Part shown: positions 23,771 through 31,847 of the stretch, piece by piece
How positions within the stretch are numbered: position 1 is the stretch's first letter
How the letters are laid out: each line of letters starts with the position of its first letter
Assembly: GCA_949293415.1 (NCBI GenBank)
Contig: CASFDK010000037.1
Location: 62,001 to 126,000 of the forward strand
Direction of reading: 5' to 3'
From: an uncultured Verrucomicrobiota bacterium
GTDB taxonomy: Bacteria > Verrucomicrobiota > Verrucomicrobiia > Opitutales > Intestinicryptomonadaceae
Length of the DNA stretch: 64,000 nt
Position numbers and translations under genes: made by a program
The notes under the pieces: generated by a model
Databases searched by the model: none
What the model was told of the DNA's origin: nothing
Seen by the model: the letters and a program-made list of their open reading frames with translations, nothing else

Positions 23771-24535
23771 ATGGCTTTGAAAAAACACGGCGCGATTGAA
23801 TCGCTTGCGGCTTTCGACGCGGAATACGCGGCGGGGCGAAGCTGGCTTATGGGCATCGACGAGGCGGGTAGGGGATGTCTTGCCGGTCCCGTCTGCGCGG
23901 CGGCGGCAGCGGTAAAAACGCGTTCATATGCGGTGCCGGCGTTCCTCGAAACGCTCGCGGGCTTGGACGATTCCAAAAAGCTTTCCGAGCACCAACGTGC
24001 GGAACTCTACGCAAAACTTGTCGAGCTTAAAAAGAACGGGTGGCTCGATTTCGAAGCGGCGTTCGCGTCGGTCGACGAGATAGAAAAGCTCAACATTCTG
24101 GGCGCGACGCAGCTTGCAATGGCGCGCGCAGCCCGCAAGCTCGACGAACGCCAAAAGCTCTACCTGCGCGCCGCCGCCGCTCCCGCAACGCTCTTCGGCG
24201 AACAGTCGCTCGATACCTCCAACGCGTGCATTCTCATCGACGGAAAGCCGATGAAAAAATTTCCCTATGCCCATACAGCGGTCGTCAAGGGCGACGCGTC
24301 GAGCTTGGCTGTCGCCGCGGCTTCGATTGTCGCGAAAGTCTCGAGGGACGCGCTGATGGACGAGCTTGCCCGCAAATATCCGCGCTACGGTTTCGATGCG
24401 CACAAAGGCTACGGAACGGCGGCGCACCTGCAAAATCTTATGCTCTTCGGTTCGTGCGAAATCCACAGACCGAGTTTTCTGAAAAAACTCCGCGACGACG
24501 GCGGCGAAAAGGAGACGCAGTCGGAACTTTTTTAG
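23771..24535 (+). CDS. rnhB: ribonuclease HII
   Basis: A 254-aa protein of the type that removes misincorporated ribonucleotides. It has the GIDEAGRGCLAGPV motif (about residues 28-41), 'LDDSKKLS', and the late 'VVKGDASSLAVAAASIVAKVSRD' metal-site block with Asp. It is longer than E. coli RNase HII (198 aa), with an N-terminal extension of about 20 residues and an acidic tail. It is co-oriented with rnhC and 12 bp downstream, so probably an operon of two RNase H types. Confidence 0.95.
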   Translation: MALKKHGAIESLAAFDAEYAAGRSWLMGIDEAGRGCLAGPVCAAAAAVKTRSYAVPAFLETLAGLDDSKKLSEHQRAELYAKLVELKKNGWLDFEAAFASVDEIEKLNILGATQLAMARAARKLDERQKLYLRAAAAPATLFGEQSLDTSNACILIDGKPMKKFPYAHTAVVKGDASSLAVAAASIVAKVSRDALMDELARKYPRYGFDAHKGYGTAAHLQNLMLFGSCEIHRPSFLKKLRDDGGEKETQSELF

Positions 24536-24631
24536 CCATCGAAACCGCGAAAAAAAGGCGGCTGCGGTGGGCGCATTGTATTATAGGCTTGCAACAAGCC
24601 CGAAAATCTACGAAATTGGCGCGAAAATATT

Positions 24632-25792
24632 ATGAGCGATTCCTATACAGCTATTTTGGCACTCGAAGACGGCAGCGTCTTCAAGGGACGCGCGTTCGGC
24701 GCAAAGAAAACGGTCGTCGGCGAGGCGGTATTCAATACGTCGATGACGGGCTACCAAGAAGTTCTTACCGACCCATCCTATTTCGGTCAAATCGTGACGA
24801 TGACGGCGGTCGAAGTGGGCAATTACGGCGTAAACAAGGCGGATGAAGAGTCCGACGGCATCAAGGTCAGGGGCTTTGTGGTGCGCGAAGTAAGCCCGAT
24901 TCCGAGCAGCTGGCGCAGCGAGCAGTCGATTCAGGAATATCTCGAAAAGGGCGGCGTGCCGGCAATCAGCGGGGTAGACACCCGCGCAATAACAAAAAAA
25001 CTGCGCAGCGCGGGCGCGATGAAGGCCTGCCTTTCGACCGAGGGAATTTCGGCGGAAGAGGCCGTGGCAAAGGCGTGCGGCTGGGAAGGTCTGGTCGGTA
25101 TCGACTACGTTAGGGAGGTAACCTGCAAGACCCCCTACAAGTTCGACGTTGACGGCGAAATTTTGAAGCCCTTTACCGTCGAGGGAACTACGCTCTACAA
25201 TTTCAAGCGCACGGCTCCGCTTTTCAAATGCGCGGCAATCGACTACGGCGCGAAAACTTCCATTTTCAAGCGTCTGGCGTTCCACGGTTTCGACGTGACG
25301 GTTTTCCCCGCCGACACTCCCGCCGAAAAAATCGTCGAATTTTCGCCCGATGCGGTATTCCTTTCCAACGGCCCCGGCGACCCGTCGGCGGTTCATTACG
25401 CGCATGAATGCGTGTCGAAGCTTATCCAAAAGTATCCGACGTTCGGTATTTGTCTGGGACACCAGATAATCACGCACGCAATCGGCGCGCACACATACAA
25501 GCTCAAGTTCGGGCACAGGGGCGGGAACCAGCCCGTAAAGAATCTCGAAACGGGCATTGTTTCGATTACGTCGCAAAACCACGGTTTTGCCGCCGACGCA
25601 AAAGCAGTGGAAAACGCGGGCGCAATCGTTACGGAAATCAACCTCAACGACAACACGGTCGAGGGGCTGCGCCACAAAGATCTGCCCGTGTTCTCGGTTC
25701 AGTACCACCCTGAGGCAGCCCCCGGTCCGAACGATGCGGACGGGCTCTTTGCCGACTTCCACAAACTCGTATCAAAAGTTTGCGGAAAATAA
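24632..25792 (+). CDS. carA: carbamoyl-phosphate synthase small (glutaminase) subunit
   Basis: A 386-aa protein supplying ammonia from glutamine for carbamoyl phosphate (pyrimidine and arginine synthesis). The N-terminal CPSase_sm_chain domain (1-150) has 'VVGEAVFNTSMTGYQEVLTDPSY' and 'VRGFVVRE'. The class I amidotransferase domain has the nucleophile loop GICLGHQ, 'FGHRGGNQPV', and the His/Glu motif 'QYHPEAAPGP'. carB is not adjacent. The 96-bp upstream spacer holds a GCTTG-CAA-CAAGC hairpin. The stop is followed directly by the promoter of the attenuator region. Confidence 0.96.
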   Translation: MSDSYTAILALEDGSVFKGRAFGAKKTVVGEAVFNTSMTGYQEVLTDPSYFGQIVTMTAVEVGNYGVNKADEESDGIKVRGFVVREVSPIPSSWRSEQSIQEYLEKGGVPAISGVDTRAITKKLRSAGAMKACLSTEGISAEEAVAKACGWEGLVGIDYVREVTCKTPYKFDVDGEILKPFTVEGTTLYNFKRTAPLFKCAAIDYGAKTSIFKRLAFHGFDVTVFPADTPAEKIVEFSPDAVFLSNGPGDPSAVHYAHECVSKLIQKYPTFGICLGHQIITHAIGAHTYKLKFGHRGGNQPVKNLETGIVSITSQNHGFAADAKAVENAGAIVTEINLNDNTVEGLRHKDLPVFSVQYHPEAAPGPNDADGLFADFHKLVSKVCGK

Positions 25793-25801
25793 AAAAAACG
25801 C

Positions 25802-25829
25802 TTGACTTCGTTTTTTCGAAGCATCTAAT
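25802..25829 (+). promoter_or_regulatory. promoter of the attenuator leader
   Basis: TTGACT (25802-25807), a 16-nt spacer and TCTAAT (25824-25829). The predicted transcription start near 25836 leaves only about 12 nt before the leader-peptide ATG. Confidence 0.62.
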
Positions 25830-25847
25830 GCGGCAGTAATAAATTTT

Positions 25848-25910
25848 ATGCAAAACTTTTCGGCAGCCTATTACTTTTACTTTAGCTTTCCAAACAAAGG
25901 CGTTCGGTAG
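25848..25910 (+). CDS. Phe/Tyr-rich attenuator leader peptide
   Basis: A 20-codon ORF, ATG at 25848 and TAG at 25908-25910. The centre reads AAYYFYFSFP: codons 8-12 are Tyr-Tyr-Phe-Tyr-Phe and codon 14 is Phe, with another Phe at codon 4, so seven aromatic residues in twenty. This is the signature of amino-acid-sensing leader peptides, comparable to the pheA leader of enteric bacteria. The last codons (GGC GTT CGG) form the antiterminator strand. A ribosome reaching the stop would cover that strand, and one stalled at the aromatic codons would free it. The Shine-Dalgarno site is weak, as for many genes here. Confidence 0.85.
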   Translation: MQNFSAAYYFYFSFPNKGVR

Positions 25911-25969
25911 GCGGTTTGCCCGTATTTGCATATAGAAAAAACCCGAACGCTGAGGCGGTCGGGTTTTTT
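25900..25969 (+). promoter_or_regulatory. transcription attenuator (antiterminator and terminator)
   Basis: Terminator: AAAAAACCCGA (25936-25946) pairs with TCGGGTTTTTT (25959-25969). Antiterminator: GCGTTCGG (25900-25907) pairs perfectly with CCGAACGC (25943-25950), which includes the 5' arm of the terminator, so the two structures exclude each other. A third pairing, CAAAC (25891-25895) with GTTTG (25914-25918), could act as the 1:2 stem that frees the terminator. The layout is that of ribosome-mediated attenuation. Aromatic amino acid shortage should allow read-through into the aldolase gene at 26006. Confidence 0.8.
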
Positions 25970-26005
25970 ATTTTCAAAATTTAATTTCAACATCAAGGAA
26001 ACACA

Positions 26006-27001
26006 ATGAATCAGAAATCAATGAACAGTTCCGCGAAGCACTCGGGTAGATGGGTCGGCTTCAGGAAAGAGTTAAAAGTGCTCGACTGCACAATCAGAGA
26101 CGGCGGTCTTATGAACTCCAGCCGCTTTGACGACAAAACCGTGCGCGCCGTATACGATGCCTGCGCCGACGCGGGTATCGACTATATGGAAATCGGCTAC
26201 AAGAACAGCAAGACCATTTACAACCCCGCCGATTTCGGAGACTGGCGTTTCTGCGACGAAGACGCAGTCAAGCGTATCGTAGGCGACAACAAGCGCGACA
26301 TCAAAATTTCCGTTATGGCGGACGCCGCGAAGAGCGACTACAAAACCGAGCTCGGTCCCAAGTCGGAGAGCCTTATCGATATGGTGCGCATTGCAACGTA
26401 CATCCACCAGATTCCGCTCGCGCTCGATATGATTAAGCACTGCACCGATATGGGCTACGAGACAACCGTGAACATTATGGCAGTTTCGACGGTGCGCGAA
26501 AGCGAGCTTGACGAAGGTCTGGAAATGTTCGGCGAAAGCGGAGTCGGTTCCATCTACCTCGTCGACAGTTTCGGATCGCTCTACAGCGAACAAATCCGCT
26601 ATATGATGGCGAAATACATGCGTATCGCGCACGAATACGGTAAGGAAATCGGCATACACGCGCACAACAATCTGCAGCTTGCCTTCGCCAACACGATAGA
26701 GGCGATTGTCTGCGGCGCGAACATGGTCGACGGCACGCTTGCGGGTCTCGGACGCGGCGCGGGCAACTGTCCGCTCGAACTGCTCGTGGGCTTCCTTCAC
26801 AATCCGCGCTACACAATCCGTCCGCTGCTCGAATGCGTCGAAAAGGAAATAGAACCTATGCGCGAAAAGCTCGGCTGGGGCTTCGACTATCCGTACATGG
26901 TAACGGGCTTCCTCAACCGCCACCCCAAGAGCGCGATGGAATACAACGAGTCCGACAAGCGCGGGCAGATTGTGAATTTCTACGACGACATGATGAAATA
27001 G
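26006..27001 (+). CDS. DRE-TIM metallolyase-like aldolase, first paralogue
   Basis: A 331-aa TIM-barrel protein of the HMGL-like superfamily. The metal/catalytic signature is 'VLDCTIRDGG' (about residues 23-32), followed by 'YMEIGYKNS', 'TTVNIMAVST', 'IYLVDSFGS' and 'GIHAHNNLQLAFANTIEA', whose HxH binds the divalent metal, and 'GLGRGAGNCPLELL'. 'RDGG' rather than 'RDGEQ' resembles aldolases of the 4-hydroxy-2-oxovalerate type more than Claisen synthases (LeuA). 'AAGGAAAC' lies before the ATG. It is preceded by the Phe/Tyr attenuator and followed by a terminator and a second paralogue. The substrate is unknown; regulation suggests an aromatic amino acid connection. Confidence 0.85.
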   Translation: MNQKSMNSSAKHSGRWVGFRKELKVLDCTIRDGGLMNSSRFDDKTVRAVYDACADAGIDYMEIGYKNSKTIYNPADFGDWRFCDEDAVKRIVGDNKRDIKISVMADAAKSDYKTELGPKSESLIDMVRIATYIHQIPLALDMIKHCTDMGYETTVNIMAVSTVRESELDEGLEMFGESGVGSIYLVDSFGSLYSEQIRYMMAKYMRIAHEYGKEIGIHAHNNLQLAFANTIEAIVCGANMVDGTLAGLGRGAGNCPLELLVGFLHNPRYTIRPLLECVEKEIEPMREKLGWGFDYPYMVTGFLNRHPKSAMEYNESDKRGQIVNFYDDMMK

Positions 27002-27012
27002 TTTAACGAACC

Positions 27013-27044
27013 GCCGCACGCCGAAAACGGCGTGCGGCTTTTTT
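27013..27044 (+). terminator. terminator between the two aldolase paralogues
   Basis: An 11-bp perfect stem GCCGCACGCCG-AAAA-CGGCGTGCGGC followed by six T. It is very strong and lies between two genes that would otherwise look like an operon. Confidence 0.92.
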
Positions 27045-27105
27045 GTACGCAATGAAAACTTTCAACGAGCGGAAGTCGGACGAAATCCACAGGGAGGTTA
27101 TGGGG

Positions 27106-28059
27106 ATGATTCGTTCCGACGTAAAAGTTCTCGACTGCACTATACGCGACGGCGGCGCGGTCAACAACAGCCATTTCGACGACAGAACCGTGCGCGCCGT
27201 ATACGACGCCTGCGCCGACGCGGGCATCGACTATATGGAAATCGGTTACAAGAACGACGAAAAGTTCTTCGATCCTCAAAAATTCGGCAAATGGCGTTTC
27301 TGCCGCGAGGACGACATCAGGCGCATCGTCGGCGACAACAAGCGCGACATCAAGCTCGCCGCGATGCTCGATGCGGGCAAGTCGAATCCGCGGACTGCGC
27401 TTGTCGGAAAATCGGAAAGCCCAGTCGATTTGATACGCGTTGCAACATACGCAAAGACGCTTCCCGAAGCCCTCGATACCGTCGCGTACGCCGCCGATTT
27501 GGGCTACGAGACGAGCGTGAACATTATGGCGGTTTCCACGCTTTCCGAGCGCGAGCTAAACCGCGTTTTCGAATCTGCTGCGGTGAGCCGCGCCGACATC
27601 GTTTATATGATGGACAGTTTCGGCGGTCTCGACCCGCACAGGCTGCGCTACGTGCTTGCAAAGTGCCGCTACATCTGCGCAGAATCCGGCAAGCGGATAG
27701 GTATGCACATCCACGACAATCTGCAGCTTGCCTTCGCCAACACGATTGAGGCGGTGGTGGGCGGCGCGGACATCGTGGACTGTACGATTGCGGGAATGGG
27801 GCGCGGCGCGGGCAACTGTCGAACCGAATTGCTCGCGGGTTTTCTGCAAAATCCGCGTTTCCGCATTCGTCCGATACTCGAGTGCGTTCAGGACTGTATC
27901 GAGCCGCTGCGGAAAAAATATTCGTGGGGGTTCGACTACGCCTTTATGGCGACGGGGCTTGCGAATGTGCATCCGTCGGCGGCGATAGCCTACGGCAAGT
28001 CTTCGAAAAAACCGCCGCTTGCCGATTTCTTCGAAGATGTCGAAAACGCGCAGTCATAG
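27106..28059 (+). CDS. DRE-TIM metallolyase-like aldolase, second paralogue
   Basis: A 317-aa protein. It is clearly a paralogue of the gene 100 bp upstream: 'VLDCTIRDGG', 'RTVRAVYDACADAGIDYMEIGYKN', 'TSVNIMAVSTLSERELN' and 'MHIHDNLQLAFANTIEAVVGGADIVDCTIAGMGRGAGNC' recur at matching positions, including the HxH metal motif. I choose the ATG at 27106: GGGAGG sits 8 nt before it, whereas starts near 27043-27052 lie in or just after the terminator T-run. Divergence is concentrated in the middle (AKTLPEALDT) and the C-terminus, so the two may act on different substrates or form a hetero-oligomer. Confidence 0.84.
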   Translation: MIRSDVKVLDCTIRDGGAVNNSHFDDRTVRAVYDACADAGIDYMEIGYKNDEKFFDPQKFGKWRFCREDDIRRIVGDNKRDIKLAAMLDAGKSNPRTALVGKSESPVDLIRVATYAKTLPEALDTVAYAADLGYETSVNIMAVSTLSERELNRVFESAAVSRADIVYMMDSFGGLDPHRLRYVLAKCRYICAESGKRIGMHIHDNLQLAFANTIEAVVGGADIVDCTIAGMGRGAGNCRTELLAGFLQNPRFRIRPILECVQDCIEPLRKKYSWGFDYAFMATGLANVHPSAAIAYGKSSKKPPLADFFEDVENAQS

Positions 28060-28073
28060 GAAAATAAAAGGCA

Positions 28074-28113
28074 CAAAAAAACGGGCAACCCCTTGCGGAT
28101 TGTCCGTTTTTTG
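28074..28113. terminator. bidirectional terminator between aldolase 2 and prs
   Basis: AAAAAACGGGCAA and TTGTCCGTTTTTT flank a loop of about 12 nt. T-runs are available on both strands, serving the plus-strand aldolase and the minus-strand prs. Confidence 0.85.
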
Positions 28114-28131
28114 CATTCGGTGTTTCCGAAA

Positions 28132-29085
28132 TTAGAAGCCCTTTACCTTGAAGAGCGACGTTACCGACATATTGTTGTGGATGCGCAGGATTGCTTCGGT
28201 GAGCAGGTTTGCGACACTCAAAACGGTAATCGGATAGTCCGCGTAGCGGGGATCGGGCGGAGTGGAGTCTGTAATAATGAGTTCGTCGAGCCACTTTTCA
28301 GAGAGTCTGTTGTACGCGCTGTCGGTCAGAACCGCGTGGGTAACCGCCGCGCGAACCGTCTTTGCGCCCTTGTCCTTGAGAATCTTCGCCGCGGCTGTGA
28401 GCGTGCCCGCGGTTTCCGTCATATCGTCGCAGATGAGGATGTCGCGGCCTTCCACTTCGCCCACAAGGCTTGTGGCTTCGACCACTTCCGCGCTGATTCT
28501 GCGCTTCGCGATAAAGCCCAACTGACAGTTGAAGAGCGTCGCGTACGCCTGTGCGCGCTTGAGACCGCCCACGTCGGGCGCGAAAATCGTAAGGTTGTCG
28601 ACGGGCTGGTTCTTCAGATATTCGTAGATGACGGGCGACGCGTAGAGGTGGTCGCAGGGAATGTCGAAGAAACCCTGAATCTGGTTGGCATGCAGGTCGA
28701 GGGTAAGGACTCTGTTTGCGCCCGCCGCCACGAGCAGGTTCGCCACGAGCTTTGCCGTAATCGGAACGCGCGGCTGGTCTTTTCTGTCTTGGCGCGCGTA
28801 GCCGAAAAAGGGAAGTACCGCCGTGATGCGCTTTGCCGAAGCCCTGCGCGCGGCGTCTATCATAATCAGCAGCTCCATAAAGCTGTCGTTTGTGGGACGG
28901 CTTGTGGGCTGGATGATGAACACGTCGTCGCCGCGGATATGGTCGATGATTTTTACGAAAGTTTCGCTGTCGGGAAAGGATTCGACCAATGCGTTTCCGA
29001 GCGGCAGCGACAACTGTTTACATATCGCTTCGGCGAGCGCGGGGTGCGTTCTACCTGTGAAGATTTTCAGATTGTCGATTTTCAT
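28132..29085 (-). CDS. prs: ribose-phosphate pyrophosphokinase
   Basis: A 317-aa class I PRPP synthase forming PRPP from ribose 5-phosphate and ATP. It has 'KIFTGRTHPALAEAICKQL', the flexible 'RQDRKDQPRVPITAKL' loop, 'LTLDLHANQIQGFFDIPCDHL' and the PRPP-binding 'RDILICDDMTETAGTL' motif. The length is normal. A promoter is visible upstream. PRPP feeds purine, pyrimidine, His, Trp and NAD synthesis. Confidence 0.97.
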   Translation of the reverse strand: MKIDNLKIFTGRTHPALAEAICKQLSLPLGNALVESFPDSETFVKIIDHIRGDDVFIIQPTSRPTNDSFMELLIMIDAARRASAKRITAVLPFFGYARQDRKDQPRVPITAKLVANLLVAAGANRVLTLDLHANQIQGFFDIPCDHLYASPVIYEYLKNQPVDNLTIFAPDVGGLKRAQAYATLFNCQLGFIAKRRISAEVVEATSLVGEVEGRDILICDDMTETAGTLTAAAKILKDKGAKTVRAAVTHAVLTDSAYNRLSEKWLDELIITDSTPPDPRYADYPITVLSVANLLTEAILRIHNNMSVTSLFKVKGF

Positions 29086-29129
29086 TAGTTTGCAGTGTTG
29101 CCTTTTGGGGCGTTAAACCAATTTTTACA

Positions 29130-29157
29130 AAGCTAATTCGGCGCATTTTGAAGTCAA
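29130..29157 (-). promoter_or_regulatory. promoter of prs
   Basis: Minus strand TTGACT (29157-29152), 16-nt spacer, TAGCTT (29135-29130), giving a leader of about 40 nt. Confidence 0.42.
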
Positions 29158-29285
29158 GAGCAAAACGCGCCGATACGCAGGAATCGGAATCCGCGAAAAA
29201 CGCGGTCGGCGGTTTTACAAATGGTTGACTTGCGCAATGAATCTGATAACGGTGTAGGCTTTTAATTGAAAATTTCGGCGCAAAA

Positions 29286-30119
29286 ATGTGGTATTATGTC
29301 AAAGACGGTCGGAAAGTCGGTCCGATTTCGGACGCGGCGATGGTGGGGCTTGTCTTATCGGGAAAAGTCGGCAGGCAGACCAAGGTTTGGACTCCGTACC
29401 AAAAAGACTGGTGTGCGTTCGAGCAGTCATCTCTCTTTCTCCGTATGTCGTCCGTCAGGAGCAGCAGGCATCTTGTGCAGCTCGACAAAATTACGCACGT
29501 TTTCAGGGCGTTAATGGTGGTTCTCGTCGTCTGTCTGGGCTACCAGATTTTCTTTCAGAACGAAACGCTCGACTCCTATTCCAGCTTTCTGACCGTTTCG
29601 AACGCGGTGGACAGGCTTGAGGTGTCGCTTCTCTGCGCCGAGAACGCTATGCTCAACAGGCTGATTTCGCTTATCATATTCGGGCTGTTTGTGGCGACCG
29701 CCGTCTGCGGATTCAAGTGGATGAAGTCGGCGGCGACCGTTTCGAAACTCATTTCGAAGAGGTTTCCGTATTCGGTCGCGATGGCTACGTGGTCGTTTTT
29801 CATTCCGATTCTCAATCTGATTGTTCCCTACGGCATTGTAATGCACACGTTCGCTTCGTCGATGAAGGGCAGGCGTTTCGGAGTATGGCATTTCACCCTC
29901 GTGTTTATGTGGGGCGTATTTTGGTTCGCTTCGCTCGCATTTCTGTTCGCGTCGACGTATCTGATTCCGTCGAAATGTCCGTCCGAGCTGATTGTTCCGT
30001 TTTACCACGCGAAGATTTTCGTCTCTTCCGTGTACGCCATAGCGGTTCTGATTACGCTTGCGATTGTATCGGCTATTTATTCGTATCAACGCAACTATCT
30101 GAAACACTTCACGCGGTAG
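29286..30119 (+). CDS. GYF_2 and DUF4328 membrane protein
   Basis: A 277-aa protein. The N-terminal GYF_2 unit (residues 1-48, 'MWYYVKDGRKVGPISDAAMVGLVLSGKV') is followed by five or six transmembrane segments of DUF4328 type (about 70-270, 'PYSVAMATWSFFIPILNLIVPYGIV'). GYF_2-DUF4328 fusions are common in this phylum, and their function is unknown. The GYF unit faces the cytoplasm if the first helix is N-in. It is divergent from prs and convergent with the endonuclease/phosphatase-family gene. Confidence 0.85.
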   Translation: MWYYVKDGRKVGPISDAAMVGLVLSGKVGRQTKVWTPYQKDWCAFEQSSLFLRMSSVRSSRHLVQLDKITHVFRALMVVLVVCLGYQIFFQNETLDSYSSFLTVSNAVDRLEVSLLCAENAMLNRLISLIIFGLFVATAVCGFKWMKSAATVSKLISKRFPYSVAMATWSFFIPILNLIVPYGIVMHTFASSMKGRRFGVWHFTLVFMWGVFWFASLAFLFASTYLIPSKCPSELIVPFYHAKIFVSSVYAIAVLITLAIVSAIYSYQRNYLKHFTR

Positions 30120-30150
30120 TCCTGCCGTACAGTTCCGTTCTTTTCGGCAA

Positions 30151-31161
30151 TCAGTTCGTTTTCGCCTTCGAAAAGTCGAGGTCAACGTATACGGGGTAGT
30201 GGTCGCTTGCGCCGTCTATCCCCCTGAATATTCCCGCCTTGCCCGCGACGAATTCCGCCATTTGCGGAGAAACCAAAAAGAAATCGTATCTGAACGCCGC
30301 GTTCTTTTTCGTCCATATGTATGTGTGCGGCATTCCCGCCGAATCGGATTGTTCGAGAAGCCCGAGTTTCAGATTTTTCAGATTGCGCAAAAGCGCCTGC
30401 GATGGCTCCTGATTGAAGTCGCCCGCCATAATTACGTTTTGCCTTTTCCCGATTTCCGAAACGATTCTTGCGTCTATCGCCCGCAACTCCGCGAATCTGA
30501 ACGGCATGAAATTTTCGTCCGACTTCCGCGCGCCCTGCGGACTTTTAAGATGAACCGCAAATGCGTGCCACTTTGTGCCGAGTGTCTCGAAGCTTGCGCC
30601 GAGCGTTCCGCGCGGCGAGTATCGGTTGTCGCCGCGGAACGGGAATTTTATGTCGCAACAGTCCACAAACCTTTCGGGCTTTATGCGCGAAAGTATCGCA
30701 AGGCGCGACGACGAATCGTAGCGGGTCGTCGAAATGTAGTTGTAGACAAGCCCGTCCTTTGCCAAGTCGTTGCGCAGTTCCTTCAGAAATTCGATGTCGC
30801 CCATCTCGTCGATTAGCACTACGTCGGCGTTTATGGCAACGAGCGCGCGGCGCAGGGCGGCTTTTTCGGCTTCGGGTTTCGGAGCCTGTATGTACTTGCC
30901 GTCGACGCGCCGCCCCGCAACCGAGTAGTTGCGGACGTTCCACGTGCAGATGCGCACCTTGCCCGATTCGGCGGATTCCTTGGCGGGAATGTCGTCGAAG
31001 ACCTCCGCAGATTTGCCGGATCGGGTATCGGTGTCGGGGGCGAACAACGACCAAAGCGTCCAGAGCGCGAGCAGAACCGCCGCCTGCAGGGCGCGTTTGG
31101 GTGTCAACTTGGGCGCGCGTTTCGGCGGGCGCAACCTACGGTTGGTAGGGGGATTTCTCAC
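30151..31161 (-). CDS. endonuclease/exonuclease/phosphatase-family protein, membrane-anchored
   Basis: A 336-aa protein with an N-terminal basic stretch and one hydrophobic anchor (about residues 27-42). An EEP domain follows: 'RICTWNVRNYS' (Asn), 'VLIDEMGD' (Glu), 'VIMAGDFNQEPS' (Asp/Asn) and 'GASDHYPVYVDL' (Asp/His), so all catalytic residues are present. The substrate could be nucleic acid or a phosphoester such as a phospholipid or inositol phosphate; the outward-facing topology favours an extracytoplasmic target. Its start overlaps the ribE stop by 26 bp, so the two are probably co-transcribed. Confidence 0.87.
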   Translation of the reverse strand: MRNPPTNRRLRPPKRAPKLTPKRALQAAVLLALWTLWSLFAPDTDTRSGKSAEVFDDIPAKESAESGKVRICTWNVRNYSVAGRRVDGKYIQAPKPEAEKAALRRALVAINADVVLIDEMGDIEFLKELRNDLAKDGLVYNYISTTRYDSSSRLAILSRIKPERFVDCCDIKFPFRGDNRYSPRGTLGASFETLGTKWHAFAVHLKSPQGARKSDENFMPFRFAELRAIDARIVSEIGKRQNVIMAGDFNQEPSQALLRNLKNLKLGLLEQSDSAGMPHTYIWTKKNAAFRYDFFLVSPQMAEFVAGKAGIFRGIDGASDHYPVYVDLDFSKAKTN

Positions 31162-31753
31162 GGTTTCCCGAAGCTATTTTCTCTACGTATTTTGCGAGGA
31201 TGTCGAATTCGAGGTTCACGAATTTTCCCGCCTTGCAGTCTTTCAGGTTCGTCACTTCAAGCGTGTGCGGAATCAGCCACACGGCGAGCGAGTCGGCGCG
31301 GGCTTCGGCAATCGTAAGCGAAATGCCGTCGATGGCGATGCTGCCCTTGTAGACTATGTAGTTGGAAAATTCCTTCGGCACCGCCACGCGCAGGTAGTAG
31401 TTCTTTCCGCGCCGTTCGAAATCGAGCACGCTGCTGCGCGTATCGACGTGCCCGCTGACGAAGTGCCCGCCGAGCCGCGCGTTTGCGGCAAGCGGTCTTT
31501 CGAGGTTTACGAGCGAGCCGCGAACGAGCCCTTCGAAGCTCGTAAGCCTTATGGTCTCTTCGAGCAGTTCGAACGATACGACGTTTCCGTCGCGCCCGAC
31601 GAGCGTCAGACAGCAGCCGTTACACGCGAGCGAGTCGCCCTCGGCGAGCGATTCGGCTATGAAAGCGGGTACGTCGAGCTTTAGCAGCCATGCTGCCTGT
31701 TTTTCCTCGAAAGAAACCACTTTCCCCGTGGCTTCGACAATGCCTGTAAACAT
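31136..31753 (-). CDS. ribE: riboflavin synthase (alpha subunit)
   Basis: A 205-aa trimeric enzyme converting two 6,7-dimethyl-8-ribityllumazines to riboflavin. It has the typical start MFTGIVEATGKVV and two lumazine-binding barrels ('DSLACNGCCLTLVGR' and 'SIAIDGISLTIAEA') with the 'GHVDTRS' His motif. The start at 31753 has GGAGT 7 nt upstream. An FMN riboswitch is not seen in front of it. Other rib genes are not in this window. Confidence 0.95.
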   Translation of the reverse strand: MFTGIVEATGKVVSFEEKQAAWLLKLDVPAFIAESLAEGDSLACNGCCLTLVGRDGNVVSFELLEETIRLTSFEGLVRGSLVNLERPLAANARLGGHFVSGHVDTRSSVLDFERRGKNYYLRVAVPKEFSNYIVYKGSIAIDGISLTIAEARADSLAVWLIPHTLEVTNLKDCKAGKFVNLEFDILAKYVEKIASGNREKSPYQP

Positions 31754-31847
31754 CGGAACTCCTTTTTGTTGAAATGCGTTTTTGTTGGTCGGACACTTTA
31801 GTTTCGGAAAGCGTCTTGTCAAGGCGATTGCGGTTCCGCGCGGCGAG

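Noticed and set aside
24536-24631. Attenuator or pyrimidine-sensing leader in front of carA
   Set aside because: Only one small hairpin without a T-run is present, and no leader ORF or PyrR-type element could be recognised.
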